This document shows, piece after piece, positions 12,601 through 27,600 of a DNA stretch of 60,000 nt. A model generated the notes under the pieces. That model ran no database searches and was not told the origin of the DNA. It was given only the letters and a program-made list of their open reading frames with translations. The position numbers were made by a program, and so were the translations under genes. The stretch spans positions 436,001-496,000 of the forward strand of contig NC_064042.1 of assembly GCF_932526225.1 (NCBI RefSeq), read 5' to 3'. How positions within the stretch are numbered: position 1 is the first letter of the stretch; each line of letters starts with the position of its first letter. Source of the stretch: Nematostella vectensis (Eukaryota; Cnidaria; Anthozoa; Actiniaria; Edwardsiidae).

Positions 12601-15600
12601 CCTCAAGGGCAACGCCAAAAAGTTAGTATTTTGTCAAAGTTTCACAGATTTGGATTCTCTTCACATCCAAAGTTTACTTGCCCTACACTTACACTAGCAG
12701 AAATATTATGAGGCGAAATTCTAAGGATGGGAAAGTATATATAAGACAGGACAAGGCAGGAGGAACAGAGTTTTTAAGGCTAAGTTCTGAACCACGAAAT
12801 TCTCTCTAATTTGGCTGAAATGCGCAAAGCGCTCTCCATGTTTTCTTAGAGTTGGTAAAGTTACGAGTTTGGAGAGTTCCTATGCTGATCACGTGTATTT
12901 CTATCCCAGGTTGAGTGCACCCCCTGAGACACTAGACGAATTGGGTGACAGCTTGAGCCTACTGGAGCAACTACAGAATGACTTGCCGAATATTGAGGCA
13001 AAATTCGCACCTCTCCACCAGCAGTTTGCCATCTTGGAGAAGTATGAGGTCGCCATCCCCGAGGAGGTTCGTGTTTGGGAAGTGTGCGGGAACTTATCCT
13101 GAAGTGATCACACCGGGGTTGGGGTGGGCGAAGGTGCCAGGGGGGTTGTAGGGTACAGTGGTGGGCGTGGTGACAGGAGATGGGGTGGGAGAAGGTGCTT
13201 GAGGGGGGGCTGTGTAGGGTACAGTGGTGGGCGTGGTCACAGGAGACGAAGGTGCCAGGGGGTGCGTAGGGTATAGGGTGGGCGTGGTCACAGGAGATTG
13301 GGTGGGCGAAGGTGCTGGAGGGGGGGGCTGTGTAGGGTACAGTGGTGGGCGTGGTCACAGGAGACGAAGGTGTCAGGGGGTGCGTAGGGTATAGGGTGGG
13401 CGTGGTCACAGGAGATTGGGTGGGCGAAGGTGCCGGAGGGAAGGGGGGACTGTGTAGGGTACAGTGGTGGGCGTGGTCACAGGAGATGGGGTGGTTGGTT
13501 GTGCAAGGGGTGTGCATAGGTACAAGGGTGGATGTAGTTTTAGGGGGATGAGGTGTGCTGGAGATTCAGGTTATTGTCATCTTGGATTTTTCTATATAAT
13601 CATTTCTTTATTGAAATACTCTCTTACAAGTATATGTAAATTCTGCATCCGTTTTTCGTGTTTTCTCCTAGCCTCACTTACAGACGCCTTTTCCCTTTCT
13701 CCCCCGTATCTCATAAAACTAATCAATCAAGCAGTCCTTTTGTCTGTCCATCTGTCTGTCTGTCCATCCGTCCGTCTGTCTGTCTGTTTGTCCATCTTTT
13801 TAACATTTCTTCCTTACTGCAGGTCCAGGGGATGCTAGATGCGCTCAGTGGAGAGTGGTTGTTGTTCCAGCAGTGTTTGATTGACAGCGATGCGATGTTA
13901 AAGAAGAGTAAGGAAAAGTTCAAGACTGGCCTCATCCACTCGTCAGAGGAGTTCAAGAAGACTGTGAATGGTTTGTTTGACGACTTCCAGTCCAAGGGGC
14001 CATTCAGTAGCTCTATCGGTGTCAAGGAGGTGAGGTCCGGTAACTTATTTGTTAGCCAATGAGGTACGTGTCTAAGAGGTGAAGAAGTATTCTTATAGCG
14101 GTTCCCGTTTTTTATGGACTAGAGTAACCACATTCCAGAGATATTTATATAGCGTGATGTTAATAAGGCTGTCAACATTGTGTTTAAGACGAGCGTTCTA
14201 TATTCTCGTAGACCAATGTTCCGATTGAGGTTTTTGTGGATGTACTCCAATTCGGATTTTATCTCTTGCGTTCGTGACATTCTTCTCTGCTTTTAAAGCT
14301 TTATTAATTGTTTTAGATTACAATTGTAGTCAATATCTGTGTTAGCAGCATAGGCTTTGAAGAACCTATATTAAAATATGAAACTTGTTTAGGCGAACTA
14401 TTGAAATTTTAGATTCTTTGGGTTTTTATCGTATTCAGGCTCTGGAACAGGTCACACAATACCATGAGCAAGTTGTCAACCTGAAATCCCAAGAAACCAG
14501 TCTGAGGCGAGGCCTTAACATCTTCAAGATAGAGCAGGCGTTATCTAAAGACCTGCAGAACCTGGAGAAGGACCTGGAGCACCTGGAGCAAGTGTGGACT
14601 GTCACCAAAGAGTGGGAGGAGCTATGGGACACATGGAAAGTTGGCAAGTTTGTGGAGCTGGTCACCACCGACATGGAAACGCAGGCTCAACTACTGTTCA
14701 AGAGACTGAACAAGATCATCCGGGAGGTTAAGGTACGTTTGTAGACAAAGTAACAGCATGTGTAATTCTAAGTATGTATCTGATCTCTGTTTTTTTCTCT
14801 TTAGGATAAGAACTGGGAGATCTGTGACTCTATCAAGTCTCGCATTGAACAGTTCAAGCGCACAATGCCGCTCATCCAGGACCTGAAGAACTCGGCCATG
14901 AGAGACCGTCACTGGAGCCAGATCAAGACAGAGGTGCAAAAGCCTTTCGACCATACGGGTAAGCAGTCACCAATGAACCACTGCACCACACCGCTACACG
15001 CCGGCTTATTTATTTATTGATCAATTTTGCTCCACCTTTACAACATTGAACATGTAAAACCTTATTACATCTTCCATCAACTTTTTTTTTCACCAACTTT
15101 TTCATCCCCTTCCAGTCATCCATGAACCACAGCGGCTTATTTATTTACTGTATTTCAAGCGCATTTAACTTGTGATACAGGTGACTACTTCACGCTAGAG
15201 AAGATCATCGAGCTTGGCTTGGATCAGTTTGGAGAGCAGATTTGTGAGATTTCTGGTGCGGCAAGCAAGGAGTTGTCGATAGAACAGGTGAAAGCAGATT
15301 AAGAGATGGTCTTCAGACATCGAAACTGTTAACGTTTTTTTTAGAATCGTATATATATATTTGCTTCCATTTAGTAATTACTAAGACTACTGGATAAATA
15401 AAAAAGTAGGTAAAGTGGGTTGGTCTTTAAAAGGGAGCATAAAAATAACCCCCTCACCCCCAAAACCAGCCTACAGACCTGATATATGTATCATGTCAAA
15501 TAGGAGTGATCCAAAAAGAACACATCACCATTACCGCTTCAGCAAAAGTGATAATGGATAAACTAATGTTTTTTCCCAGACCTGATGTATGTATCATGTC

Positions 15601-18600
15601 AAATAGGAGTGATCCAAAAAGGACACGTCACCATTACCGCTTCAGCAAAAGTGATAATGGATAAACTAATGGTTTGTCCCAGACCTGATGTATGTATCAT
15701 GTCAAATAGGAGTGATCTAAAAAGAACACATCACCATTACCGCTTCAGCAAAAGTGATAATGAATTGACTAATGGGTTGTCCCTCTCGTCCAGGCTATTT
15801 CAGGCATTGCTTCAATCTGGGACCAGGTTTCATTGGATATCGGTCCCTACAAGGACCGCGGACACTTCAGACTCAAGTAAGACTCCACCCAATAGATTAA
15901 GAGTAATTCACAGAAGGGGGAGCAGTTTTGTTGAGGAGGAGTGAATCAGTTTTTTGAGGAGCAAATAAGTTTAATTGAGTAATCCAGTTAATTTGATAAG
16001 AAAATCAGTCTAGTTGAGGAGTAAATGTAAAATCTTATGGTAATCCCTGTTTTATTTCCGCGCAGGCAAACAGATGAGGTGTTCCAACAACTGGAGGATA
16101 ACCAGGTGACATTGTCCACGATGAAGGCGTCCCGATACGTCAAGGCGTTCGAGGCGGAGGTGGACAAGTGGGAGCGGACCCTGTCCCTTATCTTGGAAGT
16201 GGTGGAGATGATCCTCACAGTGCAGCGCCAGTGGATGTACCTGGAGGTAGTTATCAAAGCGTTTGATATCTAATGGGGAAACTAGTTGATATATCTCTCA
16301 ATGATTGGCTCTAGAGGGGCACGCTTGACCTGGTTTGACTGCAAGTCTTTTTGCTTTTCTTAGAATATATCTCCAAGTTGTATAGAAACTTAATCTCTTG
16401 TTTTTCTTAGAGTTTATCTCCAAGTTGTAGGATACTTAGTCTCTTGTTTTTCTTAGAATATTTTTCTGGGAGAAGATATACGAAAGCAGCTGCCAAGGGA
16501 ATCTGCTGAGTTTGATGACGTCAATGCGAACTGGAAGGTAATACATCGATCGTAGTAATGATAGAATTGAATTGAATTGTGTTTACTCCTAACGATGTCG
16601 TGTCTCCATAGATCATCATGCAAAGACTCAACAAAGATCCTAACGCCCTCCGAGGCACTCATTATCCAGGTATGTAGGTAGTTTGCTATGGACCTAACGA
16701 TTTTTATCAAGAGTCATGTTATGTTGCGTTTTCTGCATGATGTCTGGTTTTGCGGTGTTTCCTTGGCGGGTCCTTGTGTTTCATCAAAAGACGCATGATG
16801 CGTAAGGCCTTGTTGCTTGACATGTCTGCTTGACTCACTTCACTTTAATAAATTGCGCAACCTATTGTACAATATGCCAGTGCGCAGCGCTTTGTTGCGT
16901 GACATGTCTGCTTTGTTGCGTGATACGTCTGGCCATGTTGCGTGATAAGTTTGGCCATGTTGCGTGATACGTCTGGCCATGTTGCGTGATTCGTCTGGCC
17001 ATGTTGCGTGATTCGTCTGGCCATGTTGCGTGATACGTCTGGCCATGTTGCGTGATACGTCTGGCCATGTTGCATGATAAGTCTGGCCATGTTGCGTGAT
17101 ACGTCTGGCTCTGTTTCGTGATACGTCTGGCCATGTTTCGTGATAAGTCTGGCCATGTTGCGTGATTTGTCTGGCCCTGTTTCGTGATATGTCTGGCCAT
17201 GTTGCGTGATTCGTCTGGCCATGTTGCGTGATTCGTCTGGCCATGTTGCGTGATTCGTCTGGCCATGTTTCGTGATACGTCTGGCCATGTTGCGTGATAC
17301 GTCTGGCCATGTTGCATGATAAGTCTGGCCATGTTGCGTGATACGTCTGGCTCTGTTTCGTGATACGTCTGGCCATGTTTCGTGATAAGTCTGGCCATGT
17401 TGCGTGATTTGTCTGGCCCTGTTTCGTGATATGTCTGGCCATGTTGCGTGATTCGTCTGGCCATGTTGCATGATAAGTCTGGCCATGTTGCGTGATACGT
17501 CTGGCTCTGTTTCGTGATACGTCTGGCCATGTTGCGTGATACGTCTGGCCATGTTGCGTGATTCGTCTGGCCATGTTGCGTGATTCGTCTGGCCATGTTG
17601 CGTGATACGTCTGGCCATGTTTCGTGATACGTCTGGCCATGTTTCGTGATACGTCTGGCCATGTTGCGTGATACGTCTGGCCATGTTGCATGATAAGTCT
17701 GGCCATGTTGCGTGATACGTCTGGCTCTGTTTCGTGATACGTCTGGCCATGTTGCGTGATTTGTCTGGCCCTGTTTCGTGATATGTCTGGCCATGTTGCG
17801 TGATTCGTCTGGCCATGTTGCATGATAAGTCTGGCCATGTTGCGTGATACGTCTGGCTCTGTTTCGTGATACGTCTGGCCATGTTGCGTTATACGTCTGG
17901 CCATGTTGCGTGATTCGTCTGGCCATGTTGCGTGATTCGTCTGGCCATGTTGCGTGATACGTCTGGCCATGTTTCGTGATACGTCTGGCCATGTTTCGTG
18001 ATAAGTCTGGCCCTGTTTCGTGATAAGTCTGGCCATGTTGCGTGATAAGTCTGGCCCTGTTTCGTGATACGTCTGGCCCTGTTTCGTGATACGTCTGGCC
18101 CTGTTTCGTGATAAGTCTGGCCCTGTTTCGTGATTTGTCTGGCCCTGTTTCGTGATAAGCCTGGCCATGTTGCGTGATACGTCTGGCCATGTTGCGTGAT
18201 ACGTCTGGCCATGTTGCATGATAAGTCTGGCCATGTTGCGTGATTCGTCTGGCCATGTTGCGTGATAAGTCTGGCCATGTTGCGTGTCACGTGTGGTTTG
18301 TTCATGTTCCCGATGTTCTTGCAGGTTTACTGGAAACTTTGAACGACATGAACACGAAGCTTGAAGAAATCCAGAAATCCCTTGACATGTACCTGGAAAC
18401 CAAGCGGCAGATATTCCCGCGATTCTACTTCCTCTCCAATGACGACCTCCTGGAGATTCTTGGACAGTCCAAGAACCCTGAAGCAGTGAGTAAATCCGCC
18501 TCTCCCTGCTCAACTACTTAGTTCAAGCCGGGCGTAATCAGTTCTTTAAGGAAATGCGAATATCGGATGGTGAAAATAGTAAATTTTGGCCTATGTGTGT

Positions 18601-21600
18601 GTGCGTTTTTTTTAATTTGGTTTTGTTTAAAGACGTCGGAGCTAGCGGGAGTTGAATGCCAAAAGCTGCATGAATGGTAGGTGCAAGTTTCTCATTAACA
18701 TTCATATTAACATGTGATACTTTTGCGTTTTTCAGGTTCAGCCTCACCTGAAAAAGTGCTTTGATAACATCAAGACGCTTAAAATGGCGAGGGTAGGTCT
18801 GACATTTGATGTGCTTGTAAATGTGTCAAATACTCCACGCCTTTTGATGACGTTTGCTGTGCTTGTGAATGTGTCAATTCATGACGTCTGATGTGCTTGT
18901 GAATCTATCAAATAATCCACACTAGAAGAGGTGCCCTATGCAAAGGAAAACTCCCATGATCTTCTTGTTCCTGTAGATGGGCATAACGCAGAAGACTGAA
19001 GCAGTCGGGATGTACTCGGCCGAGGGTGAATATGTGGAGTTTGGCCACTCGGTGCTATTGGAGGGACCAGTAGAGGCCTGGCTATGTGATGTCGAACGGA
19101 GCATGCGCTGGACGCTGAAGGAACTGTTGAAACACTGCAGGCTTGGCTTAAAGAAGAGCTTGAGTAAGCGAGACAAGTGGGTCAAGGAGTGGCCCGGACA
19201 GGTAATGCATACCGGACAACAGGGTGACCGGACAGGTCATGCATACCGGACAACAAGGTGAGCGGACGGGTCATGCATACCGGACATCAGGGTGACCGGA
19301 CAGGTCATGTATACCGGACAACAGGGTGACCGGACAGGTCATGTATACCGGACAACAGGGTGACCGGACAGGCCATGCATTCCGGACCTCAGGGTGACCG
19401 GACAGGTCATGTATACCGGACGACAGGGTGACCGGACAGGTCATGCATACTGGACAACATGGTGACCGGACAGGTCATGCATACCGGACAACATGGTGAC
19501 CGGACAGGTCATGCGTACCGGACAACTCAAAGTCACCTACCTGTGAAAAAAGATCTTTTATTTGGTTGTCCTGCTTGCTAACGTTGTATCTCGTTTTAGC
19601 TGACGATCACATCAAGCCAGATGCAGTGGACGAGTGACTGCAATAAGGCTCTCAGCAGTTCCAAGGAACGTGGCGACAAGAAAGCCTTGAAGAGTCTCAA
19701 GAAAAAGCAGGTAGTTATATCTGCCGGAATACTTTACAGCACTTTACCTGTTAGGCCTAGATTAAACAGCGGGTCAGAGTCGCACCGCCCTGGTTTCGGT
19801 TGAGGTTGGGCCATAGAGTGGTTTCACAGTAAAGGTGGGGTAGAGGTTCTCATTTTTTCGATTGCGTGTACATTATACTGCGTGCCAACATTGCATTATC
19901 CTCTATCCACTTTTCTAGAGCAGCACGATGCGACTCAGTCGATCCCCATAATCTAGGCCTAAGACAGGAAAAGGGATAGGGTTGAAGGTGTTTTTCTTCT
20001 TCTTGTTAAGTGTTTCTCGTAGATTCATCGTGTTGAGAAATGTTTCCCTGCAACACAATTTACTTGATTACCAAATCTCCCGACGTGTAGGTGTCCATGC
20101 TGAACAAGTTCTCCGAGATGATCCGTGGCAGCCTCACCAAGATGCAGCGCCTGAAGATCGTAGCCCTGGTAACCATCGAGGTGCACGGACGTGACGTCAT
20201 AGAGAAGCTAATAAAAGCCGGCTGTAATGACGTAACAGCGTTTGAATGGCTGAGTCAACTGCGGCTGTACTGGGACAAGGTGAGATAACAACAGCATGCT
20301 TTGAATGTGTTGAGAGAGCTTGCAAGTATGTTATCCGCATTGTATTGACGTAAAGCCATACCATTCATTAGGTGTAGTCGGTGCTAAAATCCAGACTGTT
20401 ATCATTTTGGACGGATTCAATTGCAAGGTTTCTCTCTTGCTCGACCTTCTAATGCCAATCTCTGAGCAAAGGACCAGTGTTATGTGGAATCTAGGGCCAC
20501 TTGTGCACAGTGTGCTAGCGTGTCAGGATATGGGGCCTCTCACCTCTGCTGAAACGGGTTTAATCCCTTGTCGAGACACAGGGAGTATCTTTCTGTTTCT
20601 GGCCCTCCAACTCTAGGCCGTTGGGTCCCCTCTGTGTCTGTCTAGTAATTGCTATTCTGTGTTTGACAGGATATCGATGACTGTGTGGTACGCCAGACCA
20701 ACACGCAGTTCCAGTACGGGTACGAGTACCTCGGCAACTCTGGACGTCTCGTTATCACTCCACTGACAGACAGGTAATCACCTAGTGAATACCACAAAAC
20801 GACGGAGAAACCTTGACCAAGCGCACTGCGAAGAGATACTAAGGAACCCACGATTTCGTTGAATGATCATTGGTCCTTATATTCCTGACTGATTCTGCCT
20901 ACTCAGAACATTAAAACTGTGATGCCGAAATGCACTCCTCCAGTTTTTAGTGAATCTTTCCTGTGATCATCCTTCGAGCTATTTATGAACGCTTGGAAGA
21001 AATCTTCAAATTTCAAACACACATAAAAAAAGTCGCATTTGATATTTTGTATGTTATTACTTGCAATTTATATAAAATGAGTTTATTTGAAACATTTTCC
21101 TTTAGTAACTACACGCTCTAAATATGTACAGGTTTTTAGGCAACCTAGGACATCTGGTAATCTTTCCACTGGTAAAAATTTAAAATGTTATAGAATATAT
21201 TTCCCGTTGCATGTATTGAACATAGGTATCTTGAGCATCCCTTGATTATTCCAAAAAGCCCAAACAGTCGTGTTCGTGAACTAGCAGAATAAATCAATAC
21301 ACCAAAAACTAAAAATTTAACTCTGCCAAATTGTCGTCTTTAATAAGACTTCTACAGGGCAGAAGAATTCTTATTAAAGACGAAAATTTAGCAGAGTCGA
21401 ATACCAGTTTATGCTGTATTGTCTTGATTATTCCATGTACAGACAACACACTTTGGCATACACTTATGTGCAAATTCTATGGCATGTCCTTGTGGAACCT
21501 CAGTAACGTAACGGTTTCTAGGCAGGGTTTGATACTGTGCTGTATTTCCTCTCCAGGTGCTACATGACCCTGACCACGGCACTCCACCTCCATCGAGGCG

Positions 21601-24600
21601 GCAGCCCGAAGGGTCCCGCAGGTACAGGTAAGACCGAGACGGTCAAGGATCTGGGCAAGGCTCTTGGCAACTACGTCATCGTTGTCAACTGCTCTGAGGG
21701 CCTCGACTTCAAATCTATGGGCCGTATGTACAGCGGTCTCGCACAGGTAAATATGCGCTCTGGACGTGAGACTAATGCCCGTATGCCCTGTATCCTAAAA
21801 GGCGATACAAAGTTAAACATAGGAGATTTTAGCGAGAGGGTCATTTGATGAATATACTGTAGATGTTTGCTGGTTTTCTTAGATTTTATTTTCATTTGAC
21901 TTTCTTATTTTTGCAAGGAAAACAATTCAAGAGATTAACACAAATCACAAGACTTGTTGTTGCCTTAAGTTCTGATGTGTTTGTTATCACTACAGACTGG
22001 TGCTTGGGGCTGTTTTGACGAGTTCAATCGTATCAACATCGAGGTGTTGTCTGTAGTAGCTCAGCAAATCCTGTCTATCTTGTCTGCTTTGTCCGCCGGC
22101 GCAACTCGCTTTGTGTTCGAAGGTCGTGAAATCAACCTAGTGTGGTCCTGTGGTATCTTCATCACAATGAACCCAGGTAATTCACAATGAACCCAGGTAA
22201 ATCACAATGAACCCTGGTAAAACCCAATGAACCCATGTAAATCACAATGAACTCAGGTAAATCACAATTAACCCAGGTAAGCCAAAATTAACCCAGGTAA
22301 AGTCTGTTTTAGCATCAAACGGATTTTTTATTGGCTGTACCGAACATCATGTTCAACATCTCCATGTGCTACACTTTGTGCTCATAGATTGTATTTTTGA
22401 CTAGGTTATGCTGGCCGTACCGAGTTACCTGATAACTTAAAGAGCATGTTTAGACCCATCTCCATGTGCGTGCCTGATTCGGGCATGATCGCCGAGATCA
22501 TCCTCTTCGCCGAGGGATTTAACAACACAAAGGTGCCTACCCCCTCTCCCTCCAATAAGGTTTTCACCTCGACACACCAAACCTCTTCACAAATTCCACC
22601 TCACCCACTGCAAACTGACATGACATAGTACTAACACCGTCTTGTTATCCCAGGTGCTCGCCAAAAAGGTGCACACCCTGTATACGCTACACCTCACTAC
22701 TACTACTACCTCATCGACTGCAAACGACATGACATATTACTAGCACCATGTTGTCACGCCAACTGATATAACATCGTCTTGTTACCCCAGGTGCTCGCCA
22801 AGAAGGTTCACACCCTCTACACGCTACACCTCACTACAACTACTACCTCATCCACTGCAAACGACATGACATATTACTAGCACCATGTTGTCACGCCAAC
22901 TGATATAACATCGTCTTGTTACCCCAGGTGCTCGCCAAGAAGGTTCACACCCTCTACACGCTACACCTCACTACAACTACTACCTCATCCACTGCAAACG
23001 ACATGACATATTACTAGCACCATGTTGTCACGCCAACTGATATAACATCGTCTTGTTACCCCAGGTGCTCGCCAAGAAGGTTCACAACCTCTACACGCTA
23101 CACCTCACTACAACTACCACCTTACCTACTGCGAACTGACATGACATATTACTAGCACCATGTTGTCACGCCAACTGATATAACACCATGTTATTACCCC
23201 AGGTGCTTGCTAAGAAGGTTCACACCCTCTACACGTTGGCTGTCCAGCAGCTGTCCAAGCAGGACCATTACGACTTCGGTCTGCGTGCTCTTACTTCCGT
23301 ACTCCGGTATGCCGGCCGTAAGAAGCGGGCCAATCCAGACATGTCAGACGAGGAGGTATGACATTTTAGCCAATCCGAACTTATCTTTAACAATTTTGCT
23401 AGAGATTCATGTGATAAGATGACGGCTTCATGGTATAGATTGTTATACATATAAACAATCAAAATATTTTTGAGGATCTCATTAAAATCATATGTACTGA
23501 AAGTGTGCATATATTTCCGATGATTTTTTTAACACAGCCAAGTAACGTTTTGTGCAAATCGCCTCCTATAGTAGGTTTCAACTTGTGTACGACCCGTTTA
23601 TTCAGCTAGATCTTGCTGCTGTCCATGGTCTATTTTTTTCGAACTGTACAGTAACCCGTTTATTTGGTTAGATTTTGCTGTTGTCCATGAAAGACATGAA
23701 CGTGGCTAAGCTCACTACCCAGGATGCCCCGCTGTTCAATGGCATCGTCTCGGATCTGTTTCCTGGCATCGAGGCGCCAGTTATTGACTATGGCAAGGTT
23801 AGTGAGGTCTCAAGGTCTCCAGGACCTAAGGGGGTGGGGGACTGGATGTGCTTAAAGGATAGTAATGCATTCTCTCCGTGACAAAGTTAAATGGGTCACG
23901 CAAACTTCCCCTATTTTACTGATGACTTTTTGCCTCTGGTTTGTAATTGCGTAACTCAGCCTTTATCCGTTGTTAAATTGCTTTTTTGTCTTTTGCATTG
24001 TGGAGTCATTGGCCTATCTAATGATTGTGTGCTTCTGTTTTTGTTTTTTAGCTGCGTAACGCGATAGTGGCGGAGCTAAAGGATGGGGGCTACCAGCCTA
24101 CCCCTAACACAATCCTGAAGATCATTCAGCTTTACGAGACCAAGAACTCCAGGTAAGTGTAAGGGTTCTAATGCATGTTGTAATGGTACTAAGCGTGAGG
24201 CGTGGTTTTGCCAGGGGTCTAATGCATGTTGTAATGGCACTAAGCATGGAGCGTGGTGTTGCCAGGGGTATAATGCATGTTGTAGTAATACTAAGCATAG
24301 GGCGTGGTGTTGCCAAGGGTCTAATGAATGTTGTAATGATACTAAGCGTGAGGCATGGTGTTGCCAGGGGTCTAATGCGTGTTGTAATGGTACTAAGCAT
24401 GGAGCGTGGTGTTGCCAGGGGTCTAATGCGTGTTGTAATGGTACTAAGCATGGGGCGTGATGTTGCCAGGGGTCTAATGCATGTTGCAATAGTACTAATC
24501 GTGTGGTGTTATGCTGTCCAGGCACTCGACGATGGTGGTAGGCCAGACAGGATCTGGTAAGAGTGTGACATGGCGGGTTTTACAGTCTGCCATGACTAGG

Positions 24601-27600
24601 CTGAAGAGAGATGGGGAACCAGGCTTCAACGTGGTCAGGGTGAGTGTTCTATCCTTGACTTGGGTAGACTTGGCAAGGCTTAAATAACTATAACAATAAC
24701 AATATTATTTACAATAACAACAACAAAAACAATCATTTTCATCGTGGTATTGTGGGTTTGGTCAAGCTAGAATAAAATGGCCTTTTTGGAAGATTGTTGC
24801 AAGATCTCTTTACAAAAATATCACTTCTTCAATGGAAGAATAGAAATTATATGTTTCTATTCGCTTTACAGGAGTTCCCTATCAACCCTAAGGCAGTGTC
24901 CCTTGGCGAGCTGTATGGTGAATTCGATCTGAACACAAACGAGTGGACAGATGGTGTGTTGTCAAGTGTGATGCGTCAGACGTGCTCAGGTGCGTGCTTA
25001 TTATAATCCTATTAATCCCTCTCTTGCCCAACACTGCCCGACTATTGTATTATAGTCACACTATACGAGACAACACGTGTATAATTTTATAACATAAGCC
25101 ATGTGAACAAAGACATTCGACTAAGCGTTGTCAGTTGTCACTCCTGAGTGACTTTCCGAAGTGTCAAACCGAATCAACCAGAATTGAAACTGACTCCGGG
25201 GCTTACAGCGGCAATCGCACCAGTGTACTGCGCGTCAATTACTTAACCATCCTGGACGATTATTTATAACTGAAAACGCGAAAAATATCTCAAAGTTGTA
25301 AAAAAAGCTTTTCTTTTGCCTTGTCTTGGTTGAGTCTACGCCGGCCAGCCGGAAGTAAACTGGTACGTTTGCCGCTTTAGATCGTCACCACAACTTGTCT
25401 TTGCCTCAGTTCCTCTGCTAACTTGAAAAAGTTGGGCCGGTTACATGGAAAATCTTATCTCTTTGATGGTAGACATTCTTGGGAATGATGAAGGCAAATC
25501 TCAACAGATTCAGGTCATTGTACCATTTTTTCCTTATTACAGACGAGAAGCCAGAAGAAAAATGGATCCTATTTGATGCACCTGTCGACACGCTATGGAT
25601 CGAATCGATGAACTCTGTCATGGACGACAACAAAGTGCTGACACTCATCAATGGCGAGCGTATTAGTATGCCAGACATGGTAAGTTCCACGGTAAAGGTA
25701 TCAGTGTGTCAGACATGGTAAGTTCCACGGTAAAGGTATCAGTGTGCGAGACATGGTAAGTACCACGGTAAAGGTATCAGTGTGCGAGACATGGTAAGAA
25801 TCACGGTAAAGGTATCAGTGTGCGAGACATGGTAAGTACCACGATAAGGGTATCAGTATACCAGACATGGTAAGTACCACGATAAGGGTATCAGTATACC
25901 AGACATGGTAAGTACCACGGTAAGGGTATCAGTATACCAGACATGGTAAGAATCACGGTAAGGGTATCAGTATGCCAGACATGGTAAGTACCACGGTAAA
26001 GGTATCAGTATGCCAGACATGGTAAGAATCACGGTAAGGGTATCAGTATACCAGACATGGTAAGTACCACGATAAGGGTATCAGTATCCCAGACATGGTA
26101 AGTATTACGGCAAGAGTATCAGTATACCAGACATGGTAAGTACCACGATAAAGGTATCAGTATCCCAGACATGGTAAGTACCACGGTAAGGGTATCAGTA
26201 TACCAGACATGGTAAGAATCACGGTTAGGGTATCAGTATACCAGACATGGTAAGTACCACGGTAAGGGTATCAGTATGCCAGACATGGTAAGTATTACGG
26301 CAAGAGTATCAGTATACCAGACATGGTAAGTACCACGATAAAGGTATCAGTATCCCAGACATGGTAAGTACCACGGTAAGGGTATCAGTATACCAGACAT
26401 GGTAAGTACCACGATAAGGGTATCAGTGTGCCAGACATGGTAAGTACCACGGTAAGGGTATCAGTGTGCCAGACATGGTAAGTACCACGGTAAGGGTATC
26501 AGTATCCCAGACATGGTAAGAATCACGGTAAGGGTATCAGTATGCCAGACATGGTAAGTACCACGATAAGGGTATCAGTATGCCAGACATGGTAAGTACC
26601 ACGGTAAAGGTATCAGTATGCCAGACATGGTAAGTACCACGGTAAAAGTATCAGTGTGCCAGACATGGTAAGAATCACGGTAAGGGTATCAGTATACCAG
26701 ACATGGTAAGTACCACGATAAGTGTATCAGTATGCCAGACATGGTAAGTACTACGGTAAAGGTATCAGTATGCCAGACATGGTAAGAATCACGGTAAGGG
26801 TATCAGTATACCAGACATGGTAAGTACCACGGTAAGGGTATCAGTATCCCAGACATGGTAAGTACCACGGTAAGGGTATAAGAATGCCAGACATGATAAG
26901 TACTACGGCAAGGGTAATCAGTATGCCGGACATGGAAGTACCACGGCAAGAGTATCAGAATGCCAGACATGGTAAGTACCGCAACAAGGGTAATCAGAAT
27001 GTCCAACGTTTTTATTTCTATCAAGCGATTTAAAAGTTTGCGTGTTGAAGGCTATCATTATTATTAATTGCCAAGAAGATTGAAACGGTGTGACTACAAA
27101 AAAGTAAGCTGCTGGGCGTGGTGGAATCAGGGAACACAAGGTTGAAATGCTATGTTATGTCTGTTGGAGCCAAACAAAGCAAACAGTTACTTGATTCAAT
27201 GCTTTCAACGCTCGAAACATGTTTAATTTCAATAAAGCGTAAAACATACCATTTCAACCATGTGCTGATTTATTTCCCGCACTTCTGACTGGCACTAACC
27301 ACAAGTCAAAACCGACTACGACTACTGCCGCCTGTTAACGTCCCTCCCGTCCACTTCAGTGACCCTATTCCACCACGAGACTAAGGTACTGACCACGTAT
27401 TTCCACCAGGTGTCCCTACTGTTTGAGGTAGAAGACCTTGCCGTCGCATCCCCAGCCACTGTCAGTCGTTGTGGAATGGTGTACACAGACTTCAGAGACC
27501 TCGGCTGGCAACCGTACGTGGACTCGTGGCTGGATCGCCGTGTCGATAAGCAATCTGTGGAACACCTGCAGAGGCTGTTTGAGAAGTTCGTTCCCAAAGT

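Noticed and set aside
12861-13838. Pro/His-rich antisense ORF and Val/Gly-rich sense ORFs
   Set aside because: Frames of the G-rich minisatellite of intron 16.
16840-18513. 557-, 464- and 345-codon - strand ORFs with [17 protein letters not shown] repeats
   Set aside because: They are the three frames of the 22-bp satellite; no non-repeat domain, and they overlap exon 25 antisense.
24076-24560. Sense and antisense ORFs in intron 36
   Set aside because: 51-bp repeat frames ([11 protein letters not shown] type) with no independent support.
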